Below, in pieces: positions 27,647-37,315 of a stretch of DNA of 64,000 bases. The DNA comes from CAVRQM01 sp963756975 (lineage in GTDB: Bacteria > Pseudomonadota > Alphaproteobacteria > Acetobacterales > Acetobacteraceae): the NCBI GenBank assembly GCA_963756975.1, contig CAVWPS010000002.1, positions 186,001 to 250,000 of the forward strand, read 5' to 3'. Both the position numbers and the translations under genes were made by a program. Position 1 is the stretch's first letter. Each line of letters opens with the position of its first letter. The notes under the pieces were generated by a model. That model was not told the DNA's origin. It searched no databases and saw nothing but the letters and a program-made list of their open reading frames with translations.

Positions 27647-27700
27647 CGTCCGGATGTGACGCGTTGGTCCCGGGCCGTAAAGCCCGACACGTGGCGGCGG

Positions 27701-27820
27701 CTACGGAGGGGCGCCGGAATCGTAGCCGCGGCGCTGCGGATTATCGCCCGGCGAGGCGATCGCCGCAGTGGTGGAGGCGATTGCCAGGAACACGGTGAGG
27801 AGAATCAGGATGCTTCGCAC
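27701..27820 (-). CDS. Possible 39-residue secreted peptide
   Basis: GTG start, then VRSILILLTVFLAIASTTAA, a good signal peptide with cleavage near AIA-SP, leaving about 17 polar residues ending RRGYDSGAPP. No Shine-Dalgarno is clear and no family is known. It lies between lutC and smr on their strand. Real expression is uncertain. Confidence 0.3.
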   Translation of the reverse strand: MRSILILLTVFLAIASTTAAIASPGDNPQRRGYDSGAPP

Positions 27821-27851
27821 CGATCGGAAATCGTGCCCCCGCGCACGCGGT

Positions 27852-28535
27852 TCAACCGTCGTCGACCATGACGACGTGCAGCCGGCGCGGCCCGTGGGCA
27901 CCGAGTTCGAGCACGCTTTCGATATCGGCCGAGCGGGACGGGCCGGTGACGAACATCACGTTGCGCGGCAGGGCGCCGCCGGTGCGGGAATCGTGGTTCT
28001 CGGCGCGCAGCAAATCCCACGCCTCCTCGTAGGCACCGACGATCCGCGCCGTCCGCAGCACGACGATGGCGGTGTCGGGCAGCAGGTTCAGCGTCGTCGG
28101 CCGCTCCGGGGCGCTCGGCAGCATCAGCGTGCCGGTCTCGGCGATGCCGGCGTAACCGTGCTGGACCGAGGCGGTCTCGAGGCCGTGCGCCCGCCCCTCG
28201 GTCACCGTCAGCATCGGCCGGGTGTGCCATGGGATGGCGCGCAGGTCCGGATGGGGTGCCATCCGCAGTTCGGCCGGCAGGTTCAGGCCGGCGAGGTATT
28301 CGGCGATGGCGGCCGGCACGTCCCCGGCGGCGACGCGGGCGTGGGTCGCGAACTCCCGCTCCAGGTTCGCGGCGAACAGCTCGATCTGGTTTTCGTGCGG
28401 GATGCGGCTGCGGGCCGGGATCAGGTGGCGCGGGTGTTCCCTCATCCGCGTTCGCAAAACCGCCTTCTGATCGTCGGGCAGCTCGCCGCGATGCAGGCCG
28501 CGCCGGATCGCGCCTAGAACTTGGTCGCGGCTCAT
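27852..28535 (-). CDS. lutC: LutC/YkgG family lactate-utilisation protein
   Basis: 227 residues. NQIELFAANLEREFAT near residue 50, then ETASVQHGYAGIAETGTLML and a C-terminal VMFVTGPSRSADIESVLELGAHGPRRLHV, the hallmark LUD domain end. With LutB it forms part of the LutABC lactate oxidation complex in the cytoplasm. Its ATG overlaps the lutB stop (ATGA). Confidence 0.92.
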   Translation of the reverse strand: MSRDQVLGAIRRGLHRGELPDDQKAVLRTRMREHPRHLIPARSRIPHENQIELFAANLEREFATHARVAAGDVPAAIAEYLAGLNLPAELRMAPHPDLRAIPWHTRPMLTVTEGRAHGLETASVQHGYAGIAETGTLMLPSAPERPTTLNLLPDTAIVVLRTARIVGAYEEAWDLLRAENHDSRTGGALPRNVMFVTGPSRSADIESVLELGAHGPRRLHVVMVDDG

Positions 28536-29959
28536 CGGCGGGCTTTGCGTTGCGATTGCTCGTAGCGGGCGAAGAAGGTGCCGCCCTCGGGCACCGGCAA
28601 ATCACGTCCGGACGTCCAGCCGGACGCGAACGGCATGTTGCGCAACCGCCCCCTGCCCCGCCCCAGCACGCGCATCCCGAGCGAGCCGGCGCGGGTGGCG
28701 AGGCGATACATCGCGGGGCGCTTGGCGAACCACGCCCAGACCGACAGGCCGGAGCGGATCGTGGACGGCGTGAGGTGACGCTCGAACTCCCGCTCCCGCC
28801 AATGGCGCATCAGTCCCGGGAGTGGGATTTTGACCGGGCACACGCTCTCGCACTTGCCGCAGAACGTCGACGCGTTCGGCAGTTGGCCCGCCTCGTCGAC
28901 GCCGATCAGCCCGGGCGTCAGCACGCTGCCCATCGGACCGGGATAGACCCAGCCGTACGCGTGGCCGCCGACGGTCGCGTAGACCGGGCAGTGGTTCATG
29001 CAGGCCGCGCAGCGGATGCAGCGGAGCATCGGCTGGAAGTCGCCGCCGAGCATGTTGGAGCGGCCGTTGTCGACCAGGACGACGTGGTATTCCTCCGGCC
29101 CGTCGAGGTCGCCCTCGCGCCGTGTACCCGTCGAGAACGTGGTGTAGACGGAAAAGTCCTGGCCGGTGGCGGAGCGGGCGAGCAGCCGCAGCAGGCCGGT
29201 CGCGTCCTCCAGCGTGGGCACGACCTTCTCGATCGTGGCGAGCACGATGTGCACGCGCGGCAGGGTTTGCGTGAGGTCGCCGTTGCCCTCGTTGGTGACG
29301 ATGACGCTGGACCCGGTCTCGGCGATCAGGAAGTTGGCGCCGGTGATGCCGACATCGGCGGCCAGGAATTTCTGGCGCAGCCGGGTGCGCGCCTCGATCA
29401 GGATGTCGCGCCGCTCCGGGAAGGTGCGGGTCGGGTCGAGGTCGGTGTGGGCCTTCCGAAAGCTTTCTTCCCAGTCGGAGCGGTTGAGGTGGAAGGCCGG
29501 TGCGACGATGTGGCTCGGCGGCTCGTTCCGGAGTTGCAGGATGTATTCGGCGAGGTCGGTCTCGATCGGCTCGATGCCGTTGGCCTCCAGGTGCTCGTTG
29601 ATGCCGAGCTCCTCGCTGACCATCGACTTGCCCTTGGTCACGGTGCGGGCGCCGGCGGCTTCGCAAATCTTCAGGACCGCATCACGCGCGGCGGCGGCGT
29701 CGGTGCACCAGTGGACGTGACCGCCGGCGCGCTGGACGTTCGCCTCGAAGGTTTCGAGGTAGAAGTCGAGGTTCGCGAGCGCGTGGTCCTTGATCTGCTT
29801 GCCTTCCTCCCGCAGCGCCTCGAATTCCGGCAGGCGCGCGACGGCGGCGGCGCGGCGGGCGGGGAAGCTCGGGCGCGTGCGGTGCAGCGCTTCCTGCAGG
29901 CCGACATCGGCGATGGCGGCGGTGCTGGCGGTTTTGAATTCGCGGCTGGTGGCGAGCAT
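28532..29959 (-). CDS. lutB: LutB family iron-sulfur protein
   Basis: 475 residues. LUD domain (about 60-290) followed by two 4Fe-4S clusters: CIRCAACMNHCPVY and CGKCESVCPVKI, then a DUF3390-like tail. In LutABC this subunit passes electrons from L-lactate. The usual partner LutA (YkgE) should lie upstream, but a divergent hydrolase begins 35 bases away instead, so lutA is either elsewhere or absent. Confidence 0.93.
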   Translation of the reverse strand: MLATSREFKTASTAAIADVGLQEALHRTRPSFPARRAAAVARLPEFEALREEGKQIKDHALANLDFYLETFEANVQRAGGHVHWCTDAAAARDAVLKICEAAGARTVTKGKSMVSEELGINEHLEANGIEPIETDLAEYILQLRNEPPSHIVAPAFHLNRSDWEESFRKAHTDLDPTRTFPERRDILIEARTRLRQKFLAADVGITGANFLIAETGSSVIVTNEGNGDLTQTLPRVHIVLATIEKVVPTLEDATGLLRLLARSATGQDFSVYTTFSTGTRREGDLDGPEEYHVVLVDNGRSNMLGGDFQPMLRCIRCAACMNHCPVYATVGGHAYGWVYPGPMGSVLTPGLIGVDEAGQLPNASTFCGKCESVCPVKIPLPGLMRHWREREFERHLTPSTIRSGLSVWAWFAKRPAMYRLATRAGSLGMRVLGRGRGRLRNMPFASGWTSGRDLPVPEGGTFFARYEQSQRKARR

Positions 29960-29994
29960 CTTCTTGGCGATCTCCCTGCCGGGGATAGTAGGGC

Positions 29995-30838
29995 ATGGAC
30001 GGCCGGATGTTGAAGGCTTCGCTGCTGGGATTGGCGCTGATGATGATGGCCGCCGCGCCCGCCTGGATGGTGCTGCCGCCGACGCCGCATCTGCCGCCTG
30101 GGGTGGCGTCGAGGATCGTGCATGTCGGCGGTGCCGATATCTGGGCCGGCACGATCGGGTCCGGGCCGCCGGTCGTCATGCTGCACGGCGGGCTGGGCAG
30201 CAGCGATTGGTGGGGCGGACAGGTCGGGCCGCTGGTCGCGGCCGGGCATACGGTCGTGCTGATCGACAGCCGGGGACAGGGGCGCAGCACGCTCGGGACG
30301 TCGCCCCTGACATACGAGCGGATGGGCGACGATGCGGTCGCGGTGTTGGACGCGCTCGGGAGTGTCGCGCGCGGATTTGGTGGGATGGAGCGACGGGGCG
30401 ATCGTGGCGCTCGATCTGGCCGTGCGGCGGCCGGAGCGGGTCGGGCGCGTGGTGGCGTTCGCGGCCAACATCCGGCCCGACGGGCTGACATCCTCGGTCC
30501 CGCCCGGCTCGGCGTTCGCCGCCTACATGTCTCGCGCGCCGTCGGATTTCAGGCGGTTGTCGCCGACGCCCGGTGATTTCCCGCGCAACCGGGCGGCGGT
30601 CTCGCGGATGTGGGCGCACGGGCCGGACTGGCCGGACGCGCGTCTGGCCGCGATCCGCTCGCCGGTGCTGGTGCTGCGGGCGGAGCACGACGAGGCGATC
30701 CGGGGCGAGCACGCGGCGGAGATCGCCCGGTCGATCCCGGGCGCGCGGCTCGAGACGCTATACGGGGTCAGCCACTTCGCGATGGCGCAGGATCCGGCGG
30801 CGTTCGGTGCGGCGGTGGTGGCGTTTCTCAGGCGCTAG
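29995..30838 (+). CDS. Exported alpha/beta hydrolase, reading frame broken near 30359
   Basis: 280 residues after correction. N-terminal signal or anchor (LKASLLGLALMMMAAAPA), oxyanion MLHGGLGSSDWWGG, nucleophile elbow LVGWSDGAIVALDLA (Ser in GWSDG), acid in VLRAEHDEAI and His in GVSHFAMAQDP. The nucleophile elbow is one frame away from the first half; an extra G in ctcgggagtg (30356-30364) explains it and the span is 3n+1. Substrate unknown. The 3' end overlaps the convergent PaiB-like gene by 11 bases. Confidence 0.85.
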
Positions 30839-31416
30839 CGGCCAGCCCCGCCGCGACGCCGGACCGATCGGCTTCGGTGCGGTTCTGGCTCCACTTCACC
30901 TTGCCCTCGATCCGCTCGATCGTCATCGCGACCCCCAAAATGCCTTTGAGTTGCGAGGCGATGAACGGTTCTGGCGCGTCGCCGACGGCCCATTGCGACG
31001 GCCGAGAAGCCTCGTGCGTGTCGGTCAGCCGGCCGACGTGCTCGCGCAGCCAGTCCAGGTCGTCGATGATCCGCAGCCGTCCCCAGGCGTGGACGACGAC
31101 GTAGTTCCAGGTCGGCACCACGCGCCCGTGCTCCGCCTTGCTCGGGTAGAACGAGGGCGAGATGTAGGCGTCCGGCCCCTGGAAGATCGCGAGCGCCGCT
31201 CGCCCCGTCCATCGTCACCAGCGCATTGCCCCGCGCCGCGTGGCCGAGCAGCGTGCCGAACGGCCCCGCCTCCGCGTCGAGCAGCAGCGGCAGGTGGTCG
31301 GCAACCGGCTCGTTGTCCCGCACGATGACAACAGCGGCGAGCGGGTGGGCGCGCATGAGGGCGTGCTGGGCGGGGAGGCTGTCCTCGCGGAAATGGGGCG
31401 GGCGATACATCGGCAT
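30828..31416 (-). CDS. PaiB-family FMN-binding protein, reading frame broken near 31204
   Basis: About 195 residues after correction. N-terminus MYRPPHFREDS and the FMN-binding block VVPTWNYVVVHAWGRLR are typical of PaiB-type split-barrel proteins, annotated as FMN-binding negative transcriptional regulators. Between VTMDG and ALAIFQGPDAYISPSF the frame changes at a run of four C (31203-31206); one C removed gives a full-length protein. ATG at 31416 or 31410. Confidence 0.83.
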
Positions 31417-31477
31417 CTTTCATTGTCATGGCCCGCCGTGACCCGGCTATCCACGCTGAAACTTTGGGCGGCGATGG

Positions 31478-31500
31478 ATGGCCGGATCAAGTCCGGCCAT
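31478..31500. repeat. Short REP-like palindrome
   Basis: Arms atggccgga and tccggccat around a five-base loop, with a second related stretch (atggcccgccgtgacccggc) about 45 bases to the left. This resembles the widespread alphaproteobacterial intergenic hairpins of the ccgg-cat-gacg type. It lies between the PaiB-like and ABC-F genes, both of which start facing away from it. Confidence 0.55.
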
Positions 31501-31558
31501 GACGGATAAGACGATAGAGCAGTGGCATACTGCACCGCAGCACTCTACATCCCCGCCC

Positions 31559-33434
31559 ATGAGCCTGCTGCAAATCAAGGACGTCACCATCCGCATCGCC
31601 GGACGCACCCTGCTGGACGGGGCGTCGCTGACGATCGAGCCCGGCACGCGCGTCGGGCTGGTCGGGCGCAACGGCGCGGGAAAATCGACACTGCTGAAGG
31701 CGATCTGGGGCGACCTGGCCGTCGACGGCGGCGACATCCAGCTCGCCCGCCGCGCCCGCATGGCGCAGGTCCGGCAGGAAGCGCCGGGCGGCGACGCGAG
31801 CCTGCTCGAGACCGTGCTGGAGGGCGACCCGGAGCGGCTGTCGCTGCTGGCCGAAGCGGACTCGCCCGACACGCCGCTCGACCGGCTGGCCGAGGTGCAC
31901 GACCGGCTCGCGATCATCGGGGCCGATAGTGCCCCGGCGCGGGCGGCGACGATCCTGGCCGGGCTCGGGTTCAACGAGGAGATGCAGGCGCGGCCGTGCG
32001 GCAGCTTCTCGGGCGGCTGGCGGATGCGCGTCGCGTTGGCGACCGCATTGTTCGCCAACCCCGAGATGCTGCTGCTCGACGAGCCGACCAACCATCTGGA
32101 CCTCGAAGCGACGCTGTGGCTCGAACAGTGGCTGCAGCGGTTTCCGGGCGCCGCGCTGGTGGTCAGCCACGATCGGGGCCTGCTCGACCGGTGCGTGCAG
32201 GCGATCGCCCACCTCGATCGCGGCAAGCTGACGCTGACGCCGGGCGGCTACGACGAGTTCGTGCGCATCCGCACCGAGAAGGCGATGCAGCAGGCGAAGA
32301 TGGCGGAGAAGATCACCGCCCAGCGCGCCCACATGCAGGCGTTCGTCGACCGGTTCCGCGCGTCGGCCAGCAAGGCCCGTCAGGCGCAGGCCCGCATCAA
32401 GGCGCTGGCGAAAATGCCGGCGATGGAGAGCGTGATCGAGGATCACGTGACCCGCTTCGCCTTCCCGGAGCCGGGCCAGCTCTCGCCGCCGATCCTGAAC
32501 CTCGAGCGCGTCAGCGTGGGCTACGGCGGCGAGCCGATCCTGAGCCACCTCGACCTGCGGATCGACATGGACGACCGGATCGCGCTGCTGGGGGCCAACG
32601 GCAACGGCAAGAGCACGCTGGCGAAGCTGCTGGCCGGGCGGCTGGAGGCGATGTCCGGCACGGTGGCGCGCGGGGCAAAGCTGCGGGTCGGGTATTTCGC
32701 GCAGCATCAGGAAGACGATCTGACGCTGGAGGACACGCCGATCCTGCACATGGCGCGCGCCCTCCCCGCCGCGACGCAGCAGCAGGTGCGCGCGCAGCTG
32801 GCGCGGTTCGGGCTGGATGTGGAGCGGGCCAACACCCGCGTCGGCGCGCTGTCGGGCGGCGAGAAGGCGCGGCTCCTGCTGGCGCTGGCGACCCGCAACG
32901 CGCCGCAAATGCTGATTTTAGACGAGCCGACGAACCATCTGGATATCGACGCGCGCGAGGCTCTGGTGCGCGCACTCGCCGACTATGCCGGTGCGGTGCT
33001 GCTGATCACCCACGACCCGAACCTGGTCGAGCTGGTGGCCGACCGGCTGTGGCTGGTCGATCGCGGGACGGTGCGCCCGTACGACGGCGACCTCGACGAT
33101 TACCGCGTGCTGCTGGCCGAGCGGGCGCGGCCTCAGAAGGCGGCGGCGACCGAGAAGCCGAAGGACGACCGGCGGGAGCGCGCGGCGGCGCGGGCGTTGA
33201 CGGCACCGTTGCGCAAGCGCGCGCGGGATGCGGAGGCGAAGCTCGGGCTGCTGGTCAGCGAGAAGGCGCGGCTGGACATGAAGCTCGCCGATCCGGGGCT
33301 TTATGTGCCGAGCCGGGTTGGGGAGGTGACGGCGATGCAGACGCGGCTTGCGGCGATTTGCTCGCGAGCGGGAGGCGGCCGAGGCGGTTTGGATGGAGGC
33401 CGAGGCGGCTTTGGAGGAGGCTACGGCGGGGTAA
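31559..33434 (+). CDS. ABC-F family ATPase (Uup/YheS-like), frame broken near 33358
   Basis: 624 residues after correction. Two ATPase domains without membrane helices: Walker A GRNGAGKST and GANGNGKST, signatures SGGWRMRVALA and LSGGEKARLLLAL, Walker B LLLDEPTNHLD and LILDEPTNHLDI, with the charged linker KITAQRAHMQAFVDRFRASA-type between them. ABC-F proteins act on the ribosome. The last coiled-coil reads in the next frame after gcgatttgctc; without one T it continues AREREAAEAVWMEAEAALEE and stops at 33434. Uncorrected, the frame ends in an unlikely Gly/Cys-rich tail at 33568. Confidence 0.9.
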
Positions 33435-33470
33435 GCGGCGACCCCGACGCGACGCTACTCGCTGCAGCCG

Positions 33471-33566
33471 TTACTTGCTGGGCTTGCTGCTGGGCGGGGG
33501 CGGCTTTGCACCCGTCGGCATCGGGATGCGGATGCCGGAGCGCGGAAGGCTGCTGGGCTCGGCCAT
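33471..33566 (-). CDS. Possible 31-residue Pro/Ser-rich peptide
   Basis: ATG to TAA, MAEPSSLPRSGIRIPMPTGA followed by PPPPSSKPSK-like tail. It fills the gap between the corrected ABC-F stop and the next gene on its own strand. No motif or family; short length makes it uncertain. Confidence 0.3.
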   Translation of the reverse strand: MAEPSSLPRSGIRIPMPTGAKPPPPSSKPSK

Positions 33567-33568
33567 GA

Positions 33569-34114
33569 TTAGGGTGCCTCGTTGAGGTTCAGACTTTCGA
33601 GATAGGCTTTCGCCTCGGCCTCTGCCAGTCGCAAGAGGGATGGCCGGACCGGGAGCGGAGTAGGCAGGTGTTTCCGGTCAGCGTCGTGGCGCAGAGACAT
33701 CAGCCGGTGTCGCCGCTTGGTGATCTCCCCCTCATCGAGCTTGCCGCCGAATACGTCTTCCCACTCCATCAGGCAGTCGATGAAGAGCGCGTCCAGGGCA
33801 AACGACAGGGCGGTCGCCCCGCGAAGCCGACTAGTGTAGCCCATGCCCGTCTGCAACGCCTCCGCAAGCTGCGAGGCGGCGATGATCCCGCCCCAAAGCA
33901 TCGGATATGTGCGGATCACGGCCCATGTGCCAAGCGCGGTGACCGATACCACGGCACGAATGACGGTGAACCGTGTGACGGTCGCGGTCAGGCTATCGCG
34001 ATAGCGCCTAATATAACCGCAATCTATTCTCAGCTGAACAAGCTCATTCCAATATAGCGTCTGTTGCCTGTTCTCCACCATGTCGCTGTAAGCGATAAGT
34101 CGAGTCACAGCCAT
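33569..34114 (-). CDS. Two-helix membrane protein, SLATT-like layout, unknown
   Basis: 181 residues. A basic amphipathic N-terminal part (WNELVQLRIDCGYIRRYRDS) leads to two hydrophobic helices (VIRAVVSVTALGTWAVI and MLWGGIIAASQLAEAL), then a long helical tail (DCLMEWEDVFGGKLDEGEIT, KRRHRLMSLRHDADRK). This order, helix pair then helical cytoplasmic tail with a WEDV..G.L...EI pattern, is like SLATT-type proteins that pair with nucleotide-sensing effectors, but similarity is by layout only. Local base composition is clearly lower in GC than its neighbours, hinting at recent acquisition. Starts at 34114 or 34081 are possible. Confidence 0.65.
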   Translation of the reverse strand: MAVTRLIAYSDMVENRQQTLYWNELVQLRIDCGYIRRYRDSLTATVTRFTVIRAVVSVTALGTWAVIRTYPMLWGGIIAASQLAEALQTGMGYTSRLRGATALSFALDALFIDCLMEWEDVFGGKLDEGEITKRRHRLMSLRHDADRKHLPTPLPVRPSLLRLAEAEAKAYLESLNLNEAP

Positions 34115-34131
34115 ACGGCTGATACGATGAA

Positions 34132-34817
34132 TTAAACTCCCGCCGTCGCCGACCAGCCGAACTCCAGTAGCTTCGGCAAGCGACCGCGTGTTCGGCGATC
34201 CGCTCGACCGCGCCGGCACCCGCCAACTCCTTGCGCGACAGCGGCCGCGCCGCAATCACGTTCCGCAGCTTCAGCCACGGCGCGAACGGAGCGTCGGCGT
34301 GCTGCTCGAACCCACGCGGCATCCGGGTCAGCGAGTCCTCGGACGACAATTCGATGCCTTTCAGCGCGCGGCCGAACGCGTCGGGCTTGGCGGCGATCGC
34401 GGTGCGAAACGCCTGCAGTTGCGCGGGCTCCGGGTGGTAGAAACCGCATGCGGTGAAGCTGGCGGCGGGGCCGACGTGAATGTACAGCACGCCGCCGGTG
34501 CCCTTGGAGCCGTCGCGGGACAGCACGGCTCCCGTTTCGGTCTTGTAGGGGCTTTTATCGCGCGAGAAGCGGACGTCCCGGTTGATGCGGAACACCGCTT
34601 TCAGCGGGTCGCCGACCAACGGCACGCCCAGCACCTGCAACCGGTCGGAGACGGCGGCGACCAGGGCCCGGACCGGGGCCAGGACTTCGGTCTCGTATTC
34701 GGCCTTGTGGGCCTGGAACCACGCCCGCTCGTTGTTCGCGGCCAAGCCTTCGAGGAAGGCGTAGGCGGCGGGGCCGATCCCGCCGAAACCGGTCGGGTCC
34801 GGCCCCTGCCCCGCCAT
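34132..34817 (-). CDS. DUF2461 family protein, frame broken near 34188
   Basis: 228 residues after correction. FLEGLAANNERAWFQAHKAEYE at the N-terminus, FRINRDVRFSRDKSPYKTETG in the middle and GFYHPEPAQLQAFRTAIAA are family hallmarks. The function is not established. The last 20 residues of the family, read as LPKLLEFGWSATAGV, are in another frame; here one base appears missing (cacgcgg for caccgcgg), the only clear deletion among the indels in this window. Its ATG overlaps the DUF2076 TGA. Confidence 0.82.
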
Positions 34818-35720
34818 CAGCTACCGTCGCTGCCGCTGTCCGACCAGCCGCCGCTGTCGCCACCGCCGCTATCGCCGCCCCCGCCGCTGTCGGTCCAGCC
34901 GGAGTCGCCGGAGGTGTCGGCCGCCGGGGACCAGCCGCCCTGGTCGGCACCGCCCTGATCGGGGCTCGGCGTCCAGGCGGACTGGTCGACGACACCGCCG
35001 CCGCCCGCGAACGGGTCGGAGGCCGCGTCGCCCTTGGCCTGGCCGCCCTGGTCGAACGGGTCGGGGCCACCGCTAAACCCGCCACCGCCCCCGAAGCCGC
35101 CGCCCCCCGCCTGAAAATCCGCCGCCGCCGAAATCGGGTCCGGAGGTGTTGCCGAACATGCCGCCGCCGCCGTGGTTGCCGGAGAACAGGCTCATCAGCG
35201 CATTACCCGCCACCAGCCCGCCGGCGACCCCGGCCGCCGTCTGAAGCGCGCCGCCGAGGAAGCCCGAGCCCTGCGGCTGCATCATCTGCTGAGGTGCCGC
35301 GTATTGCGGCTGCGGAGCATACTGGGGCTGCGGCGCATATTGTTGCTGCTGAGGCGGCGCGGCCGGGCGCGACCCGCCGCCGAACAGGTTCGACAGGAAG
35401 CCGCCCGAGCGCTGCGGCTGCTGAGGCTGACCGCCCCACGGCGACGCCTGCTGGCCACCCGCCTGCTGCTGTTGCAGCGCCTGTTCGAGCTGCTGGATGC
35501 GCTGCTGCGCCGAGCCGAGCGCATGCTCCTGCACGAAGGCCAGCTGGGTCAGGCGATACCGCGCATCCGGGTTCTTGGTGAACAGGTCGCCGATCAGCGC
35601 GTCGGCGTCGTGGTCGACCGGCGGCAGCGCCTGCCCGCTGCCGGGAACGGAGCCGGACGGCTGCGCGCCGCCGACCCGTTCGATGAACCGGGTGATCAGG
35701 TCGCGTTCCTCGTTGGTCAT
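34817..35720 (-). CDS. DUF2076 family protein, frame broken near 35105
   Basis: 300 residues after correction. The N-terminal region NEERDLITRFIERVGGAQ and a coiled coil (HALGSAQQRIQQLEQALQQQ) define the family; the middle is Gln/Pro/Tyr-rich (YAPQPQYAPQPQYA) with one glycine-rich membrane-like segment (FLGGALQTAAGVAGGLVAGN); the C-terminus is Gly/Asp/Ser-rich ending WSDSGSDGS. In a run of six C (35103-35108) one extra base ends the frame early; the tail clearly continues in the next frame. Likely periplasmic or membrane-associated, role unknown. Confidence 0.82.
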
Positions 35721-35805
35721 CAGACCCTCATGTGGCTGTTGGGTAGCGTCGGCGTTGCAACGATGCGGCCTTGTGAGGGTTCACCCGCGAGGCTAAGGCC
35801 GGCTG

Positions 35806-36678
35806 ATGGACCAGAACATTGGCACGCACCGTCCGAGCTTCCAGGACCTCATCCTGCGGCTGCACGCGTTCTGGGCGGCGCAGGGCTGCGTCATCCTGCA
35901 GCCCTACGACATCGAGATGGGGGCCGGCACCTTCCACCCCGCGACGACGTTGCGGGCGCTGGGCGCGAAACCGTGGCGGGCGGCATACGTGCAGCCGAGC
36001 CGCCGGCCGGGCGACGGGCGATACGGCGAGAACCCGAACCGGCTGCAGCACTACTACCAGTATCAGGTCATCATGAAGCCCTCGCCGGAGAACGCGCAGG
36101 CGCTGCTGCTGGACAGCTATCGCGCGATCGGGCTCGACCCGCTGCTGCACGATTTCCGGTTCGTCGAGGACGATTGGGAAAGCCCGACGCTGGGCGCCTG
36201 GGGCCTCGGGTGGGAGGTGTGGTGCGACGGGATGGAGGTGGGGCAGTTCACCTATTTCCAGCAGGTCGGCGGGATATCGGTCGTCACACCGAGCTTCGAG
36301 ATGACGTACGGGCTGGAGCGGCTGGCGATGTACGTGCAGGACGTGGAGCGGGTCTACGATCTGGATTTCAACGGACGCGGCGTGAGCTACGGCGACGTGT
36401 TTCTGCGGGCCGAGCAGGAATATTCGGCGTACAATTTCGAGTTCGCGGACGTGGCGTTGCTGCAGTCGCATTTCGCCGATGCGGAGCGGGAGTGTGCATC
36501 GCTGCTGGCGCGCGATCTGGCGCTGCCCGCCTATGACCAGACGATCAAGGCGAGCCATCTGTTCAACTTGCTCGATGCGCGGGGGGTGATCAGCGTCACC
36601 GAACGGGCGGCCTATATCGGGCGGGTGCGGACGCTGGCGAAGGGCTGCTGCGAGGCTTGGCTGAAGGGGGATGCGTGA
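35806..36678 (+). CDS. glyQ: Glycyl-tRNA synthetase alpha subunit
   Basis: 290 residues. Class II catalytic subunit of the bacterial heterotetramer: SFQDLILRLHAFWAAQGCVI, QPYDIEMGAGTFHPATTLRA, YVQPSRRPGDGRYGENPNRLQ and PSFEMTYGLERLAMY. It charges tRNA-Gly together with GlyS. In most genomes glyS follows directly; here a VapBC pair of 640 bases lies between, joined by short overlaps, so all four may share a transcript. Confidence 0.97.
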   Translation: MDQNIGTHRPSFQDLILRLHAFWAAQGCVILQPYDIEMGAGTFHPATTLRALGAKPWRAAYVQPSRRPGDGRYGENPNRLQHYYQYQVIMKPSPENAQALLLDSYRAIGLDPLLHDFRFVEDDWESPTLGAWGLGWEVWCDGMEVGQFTYFQQVGGISVVTPSFEMTYGLERLAMYVQDVERVYDLDFNGRGVSYGDVFLRAEQEYSAYNFEFADVALLQSHFADAERECASLLARDLALPAYDQTIKASHLFNLLDARGVISVTERAAYIGRVRTLAKGCCEAWLKGDA

Positions 36679-36926
36679 TGGACATTTCTTGGGCCGAAGA
36701 CCCGGAGGTTGTGAAGCTCGCGCAGGAGTTGGCGGAACTCCGGCACGTGAGCGCACGTGATGCGGTGGCGAAGGCGCTTCTCCGCGATCTAGCCGAAGAA
36801 CGTGAGATTGCCGCTCGTCAGGAAGAGATCGAGGTCATCGCCCGTAAAGTCCACGCGCTGATCATCGATCCGCCGCCAGCCTCGGATCACTCCTGGCTAT
36901 ACGACGACGACGGCCTACCCGCGTGA
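36678..36926 (+). CDS. vapB: VapB-type antitoxin (PSK/Rv0623-like)
   Basis: 82 residues. LAELRHVSARDAVAKALLRDL and the C-terminal SDHSWLYDDDGLP match the PSK-family antitoxins that pair with PIN toxins. Its ATG shares the last base of the glyQ stop (TGATG) and it overlaps the toxin GTG by four bases (GTGA). Confidence 0.88.
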   Translation: MDISWAEDPEVVKLAQELAELRHVSARDAVAKALLRDLAEEREIAARQEEIEVIARKVHALIIDPPPASDHSWLYDDDGLPA

Positions 36927-37315
36927 TCGTCGATACGTCGGCAGTCATCGCGCTCGTGATGCAAGAGCCGGATCATGCGATCTACTCGCGTTGCCTCGCG
37001 CTGTATCGCGGGGGATCGATCGCTGCCCCGAACTGGCTGGAAGCAATGATGGTTGTCGAAGGACGAAAGAACTTCGCTGCTCGGGTCGCCATGGAAGAAC
37101 TACTGCGGAAGGGGACACTTCGTATCGCGGAGTTCAAGCCGATCCACGCCGACCTCGCGCTAACGGCGTGGCGGAACTACGGAAAGGGTCGGCATCCTGC
37201 AGCTCTGAATTTCGGCGACTGCATGGCATATGGGCTCGCGCGGGCAGCCGACGAACCGCTGCTTTATAAGGGCAACGACTTCGCGCAGACCGACATCGTC
37301 TCGGCGCTCGCGTAA
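36923..37315 (+). CDS. vapC: VapC PIN-domain ribonuclease toxin
   Basis: 130 residues, GTG start. Four acidic metal ligands are in place: MIVDTSAV (Asp4), PNWLEAMMV (Glu), NFGDCMAYGLA (Asp) and the final GNDFAQTDI. Family members cleave tRNA or rRNA. Unlike the other VapC in this window the frame is intact. It abuts glyS: its TAA is followed at once by the glyS ATG. Confidence 0.92.
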   Translation: MIVDTSAVIALVMQEPDHAIYSRCLALYRGGSIAAPNWLEAMMVVEGRKNFAARVAMEELLRKGTLRIAEFKPIHADLALTAWRNYGKGRHPAALNFGDCMAYGLARAADEPLLYKGNDFAQTDIVSALA

